A stretch of DNA of 43,395 nt, from positions 1 through 43,395 of the forward strand of contig NZ_JALNZY010000008.1 of assembly GCF_023229105.1 (NCBI RefSeq), given 5' to 3'. Shown here in pieces: positions 15,871-25,137 of the stretch. Position 1 is the first letter of the stretch; every line of letters starts with the position of its first letter. Below the pieces are notes generated by a model. That model was given only the letters and a program-made list of their open reading frames with translations. It had not been told where the DNA came from and did no database searches. The position numbers and the translations under genes were made by a program. Source of the stretch: Sulfurimonas sp. GTDB taxonomy: Bacteria > Campylobacterota > Campylobacteria > Campylobacterales > Sulfurimonadaceae.

Positions 15871-17070
15871 ATGGATGTACATAACTTTTTTTTAACACTA
15901 TTTCTTATCTTAATAGTAGCAAGAATATTAGGCGAGCTTTTTGCAAGAGCAGGCATACCTTCCGTTCTTGGCGAACTTTTCGCAGGAATCCTTCTAGGTT
16001 CATCTGTTTTAGGCATTATTGAACCCAGCGAAATTTTAAAAATACTAGCAGAAATCGGTATTATCTTGCTCCTTTTTGAAGTTGGTTTAGAGACAGATTT
16101 TACTCGCCTCAAAAATGCCGGAACAAAATCTCTCGTAGTTGCACTACTAGGCGTTATTTTGCCTTTTAGCTTTGGATTTGTTACGGCACACTACTTTTTT
16201 GAACTTGCTTTTGATATCTCTCTTTTTATAGGCGGAACGCTTACTGCCACAAGCATAGGCATAACGATAAGGGTTTTAAAAGATATCCACATGCAAAACA
16301 CCAACATCGCTCAAATCGTAATCGGTGCGGCTGTTATTGATGACATCATAGGGATTATACTCCTTGTTTTTATCTATGATTTTTCTATCTCGCAAGAAGC
16401 AACTTTTAATCATACTCTGTCCGTAGCAGGAATGATTGTTACCTTTTTGTTTTTGGCTCCGATATTTGCCAAAATTCTTTCCTATATGATACATAAGTTT
16501 CATGGAAACGATTTGGTTCCCGGATATATTCCTACGATTATCATCTCGCTTATTCTTCTTTTTTCATATATTTCATATCTTGTCGGTGCACCCGCTATTT
16601 TAGGCTCCTTTGCAGCTGGAATTGCACTCTCAAGAAGATTCTTTTTACCCTTTGGAACACTTTTGAGTGCAAATGAACCTCTTCTTAGAGTGGTGCGTAC
16701 TAATATGACGCCTATAATTCAAATATTTACACCTATTTTTTTTGTTATGGTCGGACTCTCTATGGATTTAAGTATTATAGATTTTTCATCATCATCTTTT
16801 TGGATAATGGGGCTCTCTTTTATCTTCATAGCCTTTTTAAGCAAATTTTTAGGTGCATTTTTTATTATTCAAAAATGTGCAAGAAACAATGCACTTATAG
16901 GAATATCTATGGTTCCACGAGGGGAAGTGGGTCTTATATTTGCCGAAATGGGCAGAGTAAACGGTGTTTTACCAAATGAGATCTACGCGATGCTTATCTT
17001 TGTTATTATCATCACAACTATTGTACCGCCATTTTTACTTAAGAGATATTTTAAAGGGGAATGTATTTAG
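15871..17070 (+). CDS. Kef-type monovalent cation:proton antiporter (CPA2)
   Basis: A 399-aa, very hydrophobic protein with about 12 membrane segments that fits the Na+/H+ exchanger domain. Typical features are the opening RILGELFARAGIPSVLGELFAGILLG, the GAAVIDDIIGIILL segment with the ion-binding Asp pair, and the PRGEVGLIFAEMG segment near the C-terminus. There is no cytoplasmic TrkA-N/RCK domain, so it is the short form and glutathione-type gating as in KefC is not expected. The ATG at 15871 has no Shine-Dalgarno, and a TACAAT lies 5 bases before it, so the message may be leaderless. The end overlaps a longer possible start of the next gene. Ion specificity (Na+ or K+) cannot be read. Confidence 0.9.
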   Translation: MDVHNFFLTLFLILIVARILGELFARAGIPSVLGELFAGILLGSSVLGIIEPSEILKILAEIGIILLLFEVGLETDFTRLKNAGTKSLVVALLGVILPFSFGFVTAHYFFELAFDISLFIGGTLTATSIGITIRVLKDIHMQNTNIAQIVIGAAVIDDIIGIILLVFIYDFSISQEATFNHTLSVAGMIVTFLFLAPIFAKILSYMIHKFHGNDLVPGYIPTIIISLILLFSYISYLVGAPAILGSFAAGIALSRRFFLPFGTLLSANEPLLRVVRTNMTPIIQIFTPIFFVMVGLSMDLSIIDFSSSSFWIMGLSFIFIAFLSKFLGAFFIIQKCARNNALIGISMVPRGEVGLIFAEMGRVNGVLPNEIYAMLIFVIIITTIVPPFLLKRYFKGECI

Positions 17071-17147
17071 AGAGCCAGAGTATTTATTTAAGCGCAATAT
17101 TAGTAATATTTCTCTACTCTACAAAAAATTCATATAAAGAAATTAAC

Positions 17148-19082
17148 ATGTCAAACAGATTAAAATCAGAAGATTCACCATACTTACAACAGCATAAAAA
17201 TAATCCTGTGGATTGGTATCCGTGGGGCGAGGAGGCTTTTTTAAAGGCAAAAAAAGAGAACAAAACCATTTTTATCTCCATCGGCTACAGCTCATGTCAC
17301 TGGTGCCACGTTATGGAGGAGAAAGTTTTTGAAAACAAAGAGTGTGCAGATATACTAAACGAGAATTTTGTCTGCATAAAAGTTGACCGAGAAGAGCGCC
17401 CCGACATAGACAAACACTATCAGGAAGTCTATACGATGTTAAATCGCCGCGCAGGAGGATGGCCCACTTCCATATTTTGCACCCCAGAGAATAAACCTTT
17501 TTTTGCAGGAACTTACATCCCGTCAGAGTCAAGAGAGTCAAGCATAGAGGGGATGGGTTTTATAGAACTTACAAAACTTATAGCTGAGAAGGTTTCGCAA
17601 AAAGATGAACAACTTCTTAAGAGTGCTGATGAGATTGAGAGTTTTTTAAATCATAAGGAGCATCCAAAAGAGGCAACGGTTTTAAAAGAGGATTTTGTTA
17701 AAAACTTTATGCTTCAGGTAAAAAACAACTACGATACTCTCTACGGCGGCTTTTCAGTCTCCCCGAAATTTCCACATGCAAGTACGCTCGGCACACTTCT
17801 TGTTATCGACAAACTATATGATGACAAATCGGCAAAAGCTATGCTCACAAACACGCTTTTAAATATGAAAAAAGGCGGGATGTACGACTTGATAGACGGC
17901 GGTTTTTGCCGCTACAGCGTTGATGAGAAGTGGATAGTTCCACATTTTGAAAAGATGCTCTACGACAACGCCCTGCTCTGCGAACTATATACAAATGCTT
18001 ACCTCGCATACTCTGAGGAGAGTTTTTTAAATATAGCAAAGGAGATTGCTGATTTTTGGCAAGACCGCATGAGCGAAGATAATCTCTTTTATAGTGCTAG
18101 CGATGCCGATAGCAAGGGCGAAGAGGGAACCTTCTTTATCTATAGTTATGAGGAAGTGCATAAACTTTTATCAGACAACGGATATAAAAATGTAGATGCA
18201 ATATTAGAGATGCTAAGCATTACTAAAAATGGCAATTTTGAGGGTAAAAATATAGTTAGATTTAAAGATGATGAGATGCCGAAAGATTTTGAAAATATAA
18301 ACTCTTTGCTAAGAGGATTAAGAGCGCAAAGAGAGTACCCATTTATAGATAAAAAAATCCAGACTTCATGGTCAGGCATGATGATAAAATCTCTATTTAA
18401 TCTAGGCAAGGTTGATGATGCGTATAAGCAAAGAGCGATAAAAAATCTAGATGCTTTACTAAGTGTTATCTATATTGACGGCAAACTTTATCACACCACT
18501 CTTATTCATAAAAAACCAAAAGTTGAAGCGTTTTTAGAGGATTATGCATTTTTGGCTCAGGCACTTATAGAAGCATTTAACGCAACGCAAGATGAACTGT
18601 ATCTCATTCGCGCCCAGCACTTTGCAAATCTTGCATTAGAGAAGTTTTACGACAAAGGAGCGTGGAAGTTTAGTATAGGAGAGTTTGAGACAAAAGCGGA
18701 AATCTCAGATAACACCTACATAAGTCCAGTAAGCATAATGGTTGATGTTTTACTCTCGCTAAACTCCTTGCTAGAAGATGACAAATATAGACACTTTGCA
18801 TTTAAAACACTTGAGTACAGCTCTTATGAACTAGGAAAACGCCCCATAGTTTACCCATACATGTTGCGCCAAATGCTAAGATATTTAAAGGGCGATAGAG
18901 TTATAAAATCCAGCCAAAAAAAGTTACAAGCAAATACTTTAAAGCTCGCCCTACTTGAGTATCCGTTTATCCAGAAAAAAGTCTCTGGGGATGAAAACTA
19001 TATGGTTTGTGGCGATAAAAGCTGCTTTGCAGGCACTAATGACATTAATGAAATCAATGCTATAATCAAAAAAAGTTTTTAG
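17148..19082 (+). CDS. DUF255 thioredoxin-fold protein (YyaL/SSP411 family)
   Basis: A 644-aa protein with an N-terminal thioredoxin-like DUF255 domain opening NRLKSEDSPYLQQHKNNPVDW and carrying the C-x-x-C motif in YSSCHWCHVMEE, followed by a large (alpha/alpha)6-barrel-like region. The family spans bacteria to man (SPATA20) and its biochemical role is not settled. The ATG at 17148 matches the family N-terminus; an in-frame ATG at 17061 would add 29 hydrophobic residues overlapping the antiporter gene. The ribosome site is weak (AAAGAAA). A tiny lipoprotein gene follows within 10 bases. The final segment has two Cys (MVCGDKSCF), common in the family. Confidence 0.92.
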   Translation: MSNRLKSEDSPYLQQHKNNPVDWYPWGEEAFLKAKKENKTIFISIGYSSCHWCHVMEEKVFENKECADILNENFVCIKVDREERPDIDKHYQEVYTMLNRRAGGWPTSIFCTPENKPFFAGTYIPSESRESSIEGMGFIELTKLIAEKVSQKDEQLLKSADEIESFLNHKEHPKEATVLKEDFVKNFMLQVKNNYDTLYGGFSVSPKFPHASTLGTLLVIDKLYDDKSAKAMLTNTLLNMKKGGMYDLIDGGFCRYSVDEKWIVPHFEKMLYDNALLCELYTNAYLAYSEESFLNIAKEIADFWQDRMSEDNLFYSASDADSKGEEGTFFIYSYEEVHKLLSDNGYKNVDAILEMLSITKNGNFEGKNIVRFKDDEMPKDFENINSLLRGLRAQREYPFIDKKIQTSWSGMMIKSLFNLGKVDDAYKQRAIKNLDALLSVIYIDGKLYHTTLIHKKPKVEAFLEDYAFLAQALIEAFNATQDELYLIRAQHFANLALEKFYDKGAWKFSIGEFETKAEISDNTYISPVSIMVDVLLSLNSLLEDDKYRHFAFKTLEYSSYELGKRPIVYPYMLRQMLRYLKGDRVIKSSQKKLQANTLKLALLEYPFIQKKVSGDENYMVCGDKSCFAGTNDINEINAIIKKSF

Positions 19083-19090
19083 GATTTATG

Positions 19091-19192
19091 ATGAAAAAGA
19101 TTATTTTAACAGCTGTTTTAGCACTTGCCGTTATGAGCATTTTTAGTGCATGTGAGAGAAATGATTATCAGCATCCGATGCACAGAAAGTAG
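19091..19192 (+). CDS. Tiny lipoprotein (33 aa)
   Basis: A short ORF with a textbook lipoprotein signal: MKK, a hydrophobic stretch of about 15 residues and the lipobox I-F-S-A-C, leaving a mature peptide of only 13 residues (CERNDYQHPMHRK). AGGA at 19081-19084 is 6 bases before ATG 19091; another ATG at 19088 is too close to it. It sits between the DUF255 gene and pdxJ with only short gaps, so it is probably in the same operon. Function unknown. The lipobox, ribosome site and fit into the gap make a real gene likely. Confidence 0.65.
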   Translation: MKKIILTAVLALAVMSIFSACERNDYQHPMHRK

Positions 19193-19209
19193 AAAAAGAT
19201 TTGAATAAC

Positions 19210-19992
19210 ATGAAACTAGGCGTAAACATCGACCATATAGCAGTTTTAAGAGAAGCAAGAAGAGTAAATGACCCTGATATTTTAAATGCCCTTTATGTTG
19301 CTTGTCAAAATGGAGCCAATCAGATAACTATTCATTTAAGAGAAGACAGAAGACATATACAAGATGTAGATGCCTATAATATTATGAAACACTCTACTGT
19401 TCCTGTAAACTTGGAGTGCTCTATAAACAGAAATATTTTAAATATAGCAACAGATTTAAAACCTCACCGTGCGACTTTAGTTCCAGAGAAGAGAGAAGAA
19501 GTCACAACAGAGGGCGGGCTCGATGTTTTTGCCCATGAGGATGAAATAACTTATGCGATTGAGTTATTGCATGACTACATCATTCCTGTTTCCCTCTTTA
19601 TAGATCCAAACATTGAAGCAGTTGAGCAATCAAAAAAGTTAGGAGCAGAGATGGTTGAGTTGCACACTGGAACTTTCGCAAATATTTATGCTATGTTAAA
19701 CGGCTCACTTCTGCACTCAAGCCACTCACTAAAGGAGCTTGAACTTCCACGAAATGAGCTATCTATCAGACTTGAAAAAGCAGTTAGTGACATAACTGCC
19801 GCTGCAAAATATGCCAAAAGCATAGGTCTTGAAGTTGCCGCAGGTCACGGGCTTAACTATCATAACGTACATGAGATGATGAAAATAGCAGAAATTACAG
19901 AGTTAAATATCGGGCAAAGTATTATTGCAAAAAGCGTATTTGTCGGTTTAGCTGATGCTATAAAAGAGATGAGAAGATTAACTACAAGATGA
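19210..19992 (+). CDS. pdxJ: Pyridoxine 5'-phosphate synthase
   Basis: PdxJ condenses 3-amino-2-oxopropyl phosphate with 1-deoxyxylulose 5-phosphate to make pyridoxine 5'-phosphate in the DXP-dependent vitamin B6 pathway. The 260-aa TIM barrel shows the family opening MKLGVNIDHIAVLREARR, the ITIHLREDRRHI motif with catalytic His and Arg residues, VNLECS, LVPEKREEVTTEGGLD with the catalytic Glu and loop, ELHTG, and AAGHGLNYHNV. I chose ATG at 19210; an in-frame TTG at 19201 adds three residues. Its stop overlaps the pdxA start (ATGA), so both B6 genes are coupled. Confidence 0.97.
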   Translation: MKLGVNIDHIAVLREARRVNDPDILNALYVACQNGANQITIHLREDRRHIQDVDAYNIMKHSTVPVNLECSINRNILNIATDLKPHRATLVPEKREEVTTEGGLDVFAHEDEITYAIELLHDYIIPVSLFIDPNIEAVEQSKKLGAEMVELHTGTFANIYAMLNGSLLHSSHSLKELELPRNELSIRLEKAVSDITAAAKYAKSIGLEVAAGHGLNYHNVHEMMKIAEITELNIGQSIIAKSVFVGLADAIKEMRRLTTR

Positions 19993-20912
19993 ACAAAGCA
20001 CACATTGCCGTAAGTGTTGGCGATTTAAACGGGGTAGGGATAGAGATAGCTCTTAAAGCCCACAAAGAAGTCTTAGCATTTTGTACTCCACTTTACTGCA
20101 TAAACTCTGCCATGCTGCATCAGGCAGCCGAGCTTTTAGATGCAGAGATTCCAGCTGATTTTGTCCTGCATGAGGTTGAGGGAAACTTTAAGATTAAAAA
20201 AGGATGCGTTGATAAAAACTCCGGCAGATACTCCTACGACTCCTTTGTAAGCGCTATTAAACTTTGTGAAAACAAAGAAGCTGATGCTGTAGTTACGCTG
20301 CCCATTCATAAAGAGGCATGGATGTTAGAGGGCATAAAATACAAAGGACATACCGACCTTCTGCGTGATTACTTTAAAAAAGATGCCATTATGATGCTTG
20401 GATGCGAGAAGATGTTTGTGGCTCTGTTTACTGAACATATCCCTCTAAAAGATGTGGCTTCGTCTGTGGGGTATAAAAAACTCAAACAGTTCTTTTTAGA
20501 TTTGCACAAATCAATTCCAAAAGAGAGAGTAGCAGTTCTTGGTCTAAATCCGCATGCAGGAGACAACGGTGTGCTTGGAGATGAGGAACTTAAAATTACA
20601 AAAGCGATAAAAAGTGCAAATAAAAAGATAGGTTTTGAGCAGTTTATAGGTCCAGTTGTTCCGGATACCGCTTTTACACCGAACTTTAGAGAGAAGTTTA
20701 GATACTTTGTGGCTATGTATCATGATCAAGGTTTAGCACCTCTAAAAGCGCTCTATTTTGATGAGAGCATAAACGTCTCGCTAAATCTACCGATAATAAG
20801 AACATCGGTAGATCATGGAACCGCTTTTGACATTGCTTACAAAGGCAAGGCAAGCACTCTTAGCTACATAAATGCAATCAAGAGTGCGATAAAGCTTACT
20901 ACAATGGCTTAA
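19989..20912 (+). CDS. pdxA: 4-hydroxythreonine-4-phosphate dehydrogenase
   Basis: PdxA oxidises 4-phosphohydroxy-L-threonine with NAD+ to give, after decarboxylation, the amino-ketone used by PdxJ. At 307 aa it is near the usual length. Motifs include VGDLNGVGIEIALKA, YKGHTDLL (metal-binding His), GLNPHAGDNG, PVVPDTAF and MYHDQGLAPLK with metal-binding His. It starts inside the pdxJ stop codon. Its last 14 bases overlap the end of the convergent YceI-like gene, so no terminator fits between them. Confidence 0.97.
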   Translation: MNKAHIAVSVGDLNGVGIEIALKAHKEVLAFCTPLYCINSAMLHQAAELLDAEIPADFVLHEVEGNFKIKKGCVDKNSGRYSYDSFVSAIKLCENKEADAVVTLPIHKEAWMLEGIKYKGHTDLLRDYFKKDAIMMLGCEKMFVALFTEHIPLKDVASSVGYKKLKQFFLDLHKSIPKERVAVLGLNPHAGDNGVLGDEELKITKAIKSANKKIGFEQFIGPVVPDTAFTPNFREKFRYFVAMYHDQGLAPLKALYFDESINVSLNLPIIRTSVDHGTAFDIAYKGKASTLSYINAIKSAIKLTTMA

Positions 20913-21525
20913 CGTTACAAAGAAGAGCTTCTATCTTTGTTTTAAAACTGATTGCAACATCGCTCCATGTTTTTCCCTCATGAAGGTCATAACATGCTTT
21001 ATTAATCGATGAGAGAGCTTTGCTTGCGCTAAAATCTAAAATATCAATATCTCCTTTTGCCTCAAAAACACCATCACTAAAACTATATGCCATAGGAACT
21101 ATTTTTTTAATGCCGTTCATCTCTATCTCTACCTCGACAACACCTGTTCTTGGTGCATCTTTTACTTTTTTGTCTGCTTTTATATCTACTATTTTTGCAT
21201 TTATATTCTTAGCACTCATCATGCCAAAGAAAAACTTTACAAGCTTTTCGTCACGCTCTGAGTGTTTTGAGTTTACAGTTGATGTATCTACAACAACGCT
21301 TGAGCCCACTAAAATAGAGCGGAAATTCTCCCCGCTTTTTGCAACAGGAGTATATAGCACATTGTCGAAACTTCCACCCACACCCACTTTCTTCTCTGTT
21401 TTATATCCAGTCCAACTAACTTCAACAGCGCCGACTTGAGAGAGTTCACAACCAGCTTTTTGACTTGCATCTACGCCTGATGCAATAAAAAGCACCATAA
21501 GTGCAGAAATAACTACATTTTTCAT
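20899..21525 (-). CDS. YceI-like periplasmic lipid-binding protein
   Basis: A 208-aa secreted protein with a signal peptide (about residues 1-20, ending SGVDAS). The mature part resembles the YceI lipocalin-like fold, which binds polyisoprenoid chains: VSWTGYKTEKKVGVGGSF near the N-terminus, then DTSTVNSKHSERDEKL and a MNGIKKIVPMAYSF strand. It has two Cys in the mature chain (GCELS and KACYD) that may form a disulfide. The ATG at 21525 has AAGGA 7-8 bases upstream, and TATACT at 21554-21559 is a probable -10. The role in the envelope is inferred from the family only. Confidence 0.75.
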   Translation of the reverse strand: MKNVVISALMVLFIASGVDASQKAGCELSQVGAVEVSWTGYKTEKKVGVGGSFDNVLYTPVAKSGENFRSILVGSSVVVDTSTVNSKHSERDEKLVKFFFGMMSAKNINAKIVDIKADKKVKDAPRTGVVEVEIEMNGIKKIVPMAYSFSDGVFEAKGDIDILDFSASKALSSINKACYDLHEGKTWSDVAISFKTKIEALLCNVKPL

Positions 21526-21553
21526 TTTTTAATCCTTGCCATAATTTTGACAT

Positions 21554-21559
21554 AGTATA
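21554..21559 (-). promoter_or_regulatory. -10 box of the YceI-like gene
   Basis: TATACT on the minus strand, 28 bases upstream of the ATG. Confidence 0.5.
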
Positions 21560-21630
21560 TCATTTTAAACTGCTTTTTTTTAGCAAGTTATTTTTCATAG
21601 CTTCTTAAGTGCTATCTTATTTTATGAAGG

Positions 21631-23676
21631 TTACCCCTGCTTTATTTGCAGGCAAAACAGACAAAGCGTTCCGTGTCCTATACCATCACTTTTAAGTGTG
21701 ACATCTCCGCCTAAGATATTTGCCATTTTTTTACTTAATGATAAACCCAAACCCGTTCCTCTGTGCCTCTTTTGTATGACATTTTCAAGTTGAGTAAAGT
21801 CATTAAATAGATGCTTCATATCATCTTGGGATATTCCTATGCCACTATCCTTTACACTGACACATAGTTTTTTTTCATCATTATATATCTCTAGCAGTAT
21901 GCTTCCCTCAGGAGTGAATTTTATGGCATTTGAGAGAAGGTTTACAACAATCTGCTTAAACATTTTGGGGTCTGTTTTATAAATTTTATTGTCAAAATTA
22001 TCAGACAACAAATCAAATTTAATTTTTTTATCTTTAACTAAAGGAGAGAGCATATTGTAACTGCTTTGAACTATCTCTAAAATATTGACATTTTCAAGAT
22101 GCGCTTCCATTTTGCCGGCTTCAATTTTAGCTATGTCCAATATCTCATTTATCATGCCTAGAAGATATTGCGCCGATGATTCAATATTTTTAACTGTATC
22201 TTTTTGGTCTTCATCTAACTCTTCATACTCAATCATATACTGTGCAAAACCTATAATCGCATTTAGCGGAGTTCTAAGCTCATGCGACATGTTTGAAATA
22301 AATGCGGATTTTGCTTTTGATGCCGAGGTAGTTCTCTTTATTAGTCTAATTCTCTCAAGCTGCAATGTAATCATCGAAGCGATAGAGTTGTAAAAATCCT
22401 GTTCATTTTTATCTTCAAAGCTCTCTATTCCTAATTCAATTGAACCAAAATAAATTTTCTCATCATTCTCAAAATCCGTAACATAAAGATTTGTACACTC
22501 TTTATCTCTAGCCCTATTTTTATCTTTTTGAAAATGTAGATTTTCTTTATTTGTTAATTTTTTTATCTCCTCAATGGAGACATTTATGCACTCATCTTCA
22601 CTTTTTGTCTGAATGATAGTATTGAAAACTTCGATTAGCTGCGTAAATCTTTTTAGTCTTAGCCTGTTCTCTTCCTCTAGAGTTTGCAGCGCGGAGTAGG
22701 TAGTTTTAAGCATATTATTAAAAGAGTGTGTAAGTGTAGCTATCTCATCTTGCGAATTTACATTTAACTGTGCAGAGTAGTTTTGCGTTTTCGTAATGAA
22801 ATCGGTTGTGGCAGTTAACTCTTCAATCGGTTTAACAATCTCTCTTGATTGTTTGATGGACATATATATTATCAGTATAAAAATAACAATCGATATATAG
22901 AGCATAAAGCTTATAAAGTCATACAAAAATTCAAGAGCAACACTTTTATCTACAGCATAAACAATGTACCAATCATTTAAAAAAGATGATAATTTTTTAT
23001 ATACGACAACATAGTTATTATCTATAATACTGTTTGTCTTGTTGTTAAAGTTTATTTTTAAATTTATATCTTCACCTATAATAAAACTATTTTTCGAGTC
23101 TATTATGTATGAGTGAATTGTTGTGTTGTGTGTTAGATATAAATCTAAATTTTTTAAATTATACTTTAAAACCAAAAAACCCAATTTTTTTGTTTTATCA
23201 AAAGAGGCATTTATTTGTGAATGCATATATAAGTAGTTATCTTTTACATAGGCTCTACTATTTTTTACATTTAACTCATCTATGCTATATTTTTTTAGTA
23301 AATTATCTCTGCTTGATGAGGCGATTATTGTAGAATCAGGAGCAACAGCCATAAAGCTTATATCTAAATTTAAATCGTCTCTTTTTTGGGTTAAAAGTCT
23401 TGAGATTCTTTTATCGATATCTTCTGCTAAAAGGTCATCCATCAAATCAAGAGAGCTTAGAAATTTAACCTCTTTAGTTAAGCTCTCTAGATGGTTGTCA
23501 ATTAGTTCTATTACAACTTTGGTTCTCTCAAGATGTTCATCAATAGTTTTGTTTACTATTTTTGATTCACTTAAAAAAAGCGTATATATTAAAAGTGTCA
23601 AAAATGGCAAAAACCCAATAATTATAAAAATCGATAGAAGTTTATTGCGTAGTGATTTTTTTATAAAATTAAACAT
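21631..23676 (-). CDS. Membrane sensor histidine kinase (Cache-HAMP-HisKA-HATPase)
   Basis: A 681-aa kinase with TM segments at about 13-33 and 253-273. They bound an extracytoplasmic domain of about 220 residues with the look of a double Cache fold (SFMAVAPDSTIIASSSRDNL). HAMP follows at about 274-326. A region at about 345-440 may be a degenerate GAF or PAS domain. HisKA has phospho-accepting His465 (SHELRTPLNAIIGFAQ), and HATPase shows the DSGIGIS and GTGLGLSL boxes. It has no receiver, so the REC-HD-GYP protein encoded just upstream is the natural partner; the two ORFs overlap by 8 bases. It is the last gene of the four-gene operon beginning at 26126. The ligand may reach it through the operon's binding protein. 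Confidence 0.93.
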   Translation of the reverse strand: MFNFIKKSLRNKLLSIFIIIGFLPFLTLLIYTLFLSESKIVNKTIDEHLERTKVVIELIDNHLESLTKEVKFLSSLDLMDDLLAEDIDKRISRLLTQKRDDLNLDISFMAVAPDSTIIASSSRDNLLKKYSIDELNVKNSRAYVKDNYLYMHSQINASFDKTKKLGFLVLKYNLKNLDLYLTHNTTIHSYIIDSKNSFIIGEDINLKINFNNKTNSIIDNNYVVVYKKLSSFLNDWYIVYAVDKSVALEFLYDFISFMLYISIVIFILIIYMSIKQSREIVKPIEELTATTDFITKTQNYSAQLNVNSQDEIATLTHSFNNMLKTTYSALQTLEEENRLRLKRFTQLIEVFNTIIQTKSEDECINVSIEEIKKLTNKENLHFQKDKNRARDKECTNLYVTDFENDEKIYFGSIELGIESFEDKNEQDFYNSIASMITLQLERIRLIKRTTSASKAKSAFISNMSHELRTPLNAIIGFAQYMIEYEELDEDQKDTVKNIESSAQYLLGMINEILDIAKIEAGKMEAHLENVNILEIVQSSYNMLSPLVKDKKIKFDLLSDNFDNKIYKTDPKMFKQIVVNLLSNAIKFTPEGSILLEIYNDEKKLCVSVKDSGIGISQDDMKHLFNDFTQLENVIQKRHRGTGLGLSLSKKMANILGGDVTLKSDGIGHGTLCLFCLQIKQG

Positions 23677-24724
23677 CCTGAAGTTTTGTTCTTATTGCTA
23701 TAATTTCATCCAAGCTATCCATAAATAATTCAACTACCTTTGGGTTAAAATGTGTCCCTGAATCATTTTTAATAATTTCAAGAGCCGTCTCAAGCGTAAA
23801 AGCTCTCTTGTAAGGCCTCTCGCTAAGCAACGCATCAAAAACATCAACAACAGCTACGATGGCACCGCTAAGCGGAATATTGTCGCCTATTAAGCCATTC
23901 GGATAGCCTTTGCCATTATATTTTTCATGATGTGTGTTGGCTATTTCAGCCGCAAGTTTTAGCAAAGGTGTCTCTTTTTGAGAGAGTATTGAGTAGCCAA
24001 TAGTGGAGTGCTGTTTCATTATCTCAAACTCCTCCTCATCAAGTTTTCCAGGTTTTAGAAGTATATTGTCTGCAATGCCGACTTTTCCAAGATCATGCAT
24101 AGGAGATGCTAACCTAATAAGCTCGACATCATCACTGCTCCATCCGATTTTTCTTGCTATTAGTGCCGCCATTTCACCAACTCTAAGAGTATGTACTGAT
24201 GTTTCATTATCTCTGTATTCAGCAGTTTTGCCCAAAATAGAGATGATATCTTGTTCACTTTTTTGAATTTCTATGAGCGCATCTTGAAGCTCTTTAGTTT
24301 TCTTTGCAACTTCTTGCTCCAAAATTTTCTTGTGCTCTTTGAGCATATTTTGATAAGCTCCGAGTTTAATAGCATTTTTGACTCTAAGTCCGAACTCTAT
24401 GATGTCATAAGGTTTTGTCAGATACTCATCTGCACCAAGTTTCAAACCTTTGTTAATGGCTTCCTTGTCTGAAAGAGCGGAGATTATAATTAGAGGAATC
24501 GTAGAAAATCTATCGTCACTTTTTATAATAGCCGTGGCTTCATATCCGTCCATAACAGGCATCATTAAATCCATCAAAATCAAATCAACTTTTTGTCTAT
24601 TTAAAACTTCTATAGCTTCTTTTCCGTTTTGTGCCTCGATAACATTAAAACCCTCTTTGTTTAATATTTTGGAAGCCACTTTTCTATTCATCAACTCATC
24701 ATCACACAAAAGTATCGTGTTCAT
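23669..24724 (-). CDS. Response regulator with HD-GYP c-di-GMP phosphodiesterase output
   Basis: A 351-aa two-domain protein. The N-terminal receiver has acidic residues Asp8 and Asp9, phospho-acceptor Asp52 (MDLMMPVMDG) and Lys104. A coiled coil (about 125-160) leads to an HD-GYP domain with His210-Asp211 (HDLGK), HHE at 265-267 and G271-K-G-Y-P. The metal and GYP residues are intact, so it should hydrolyse c-di-GMP and lower its level when the kinase is active, affecting motility or biofilm. The start (ATG 24724) shares a base with the upstream stop (TAATG), and it overlaps the kinase gene downstream. Confidence 0.95.
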   Translation of the reverse strand: MNTILLCDDELMNRKVASKILNKEGFNVIEAQNGKEAIEVLNRQKVDLILMDLMMPVMDGYEATAIIKSDDRFSTIPLIIISALSDKEAINKGLKLGADEYLTKPYDIIEFGLRVKNAIKLGAYQNMLKEHKKILEQEVAKKTKELQDALIEIQKSEQDIISILGKTAEYRDNETSVHTLRVGEMAALIARKIGWSSDDVELIRLASPMHDLGKVGIADNILLKPGKLDEEEFEIMKQHSTIGYSILSQKETPLLKLAAEIANTHHEKYNGKGYPNGLIGDNIPLSGAIVAVVDVFDALLSERPYKRAFTLETALEIIKNDSGTHFNPKVVELFMDSLDEIIAIRTKLQDV

Positions 24725-25137
24725 TATTCACTCCATCTGTATAAAACTTTTACGCTATCGTCAAGATTTTTAGCATTGATATATCCTATGGCGCCTTCAA
24801 CTTTTTTTACAAAAGCTATGACACTCTCTTGAGATTGCATAGTAATCGGCGGCCTTTTTCCAAGATAGTGCTCTTTTGTCCAGTATGATTTTAGTCTCTC
24901 AAAATCCATCTCGACTAGTCTGTTTTCAAATTTTTCTCTTATTGAATCCAAAGCTGACAAATTTACAGGAACTGCATTAAGATTATCTATGAGGGCTATT
25001 TTTTTCAAAAATACCGCCTTAATTTGTGCAGTTGATAAATCTTTCATTTTAGAGTTTGAAATAACAACATACTCCTCTCCAAAAGATAGGGTGGATAACA
25101 TAATAGTTGATAAAAAAATTATGCTAACTGTTTTCAT
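24724..25137 (-). CDS. Small PstS-like periplasmic binding protein
   Basis: A 137-aa secreted protein with a signal peptide (about residues 1-20). The mature part matches small one-lobe-and-a-bit PstS-like binding proteins: LSTAQIKAVFLKK, AVPVNLSALDSIREKFE, FERLKSYWTKEHYLGKRPP and VKKVEGAIGYI. Such proteins are far shorter than PstS (about 320 aa) and are often found without ABC transporter genes. None is present here, so a sensory rather than transport role is likely, perhaps presenting a phosphate-like anion to the kinase. TAATG junctions couple it to both neighbours. Confidence 0.8.
   Translation of the reverse strand: MKTVSIIFLSTIMLSTLSFGEEYVVISNSKMKDLSTAQIKAVFLKKIALIDNLNAVPVNLSALDSIREKFENRLVEMDFERLKSYWTKEHYLGKRPPITMQSQESVIAFVKKVEGAIGYINAKNLDDSVKVLYRWSE

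Noticed and set aside
17061..17147. N-terminal membrane segment on the DUF255 protein
   Set aside because: The family starts at NRLKSED-type sequence just after ATG 17148; the upstream extension overlaps the antiporter gene.
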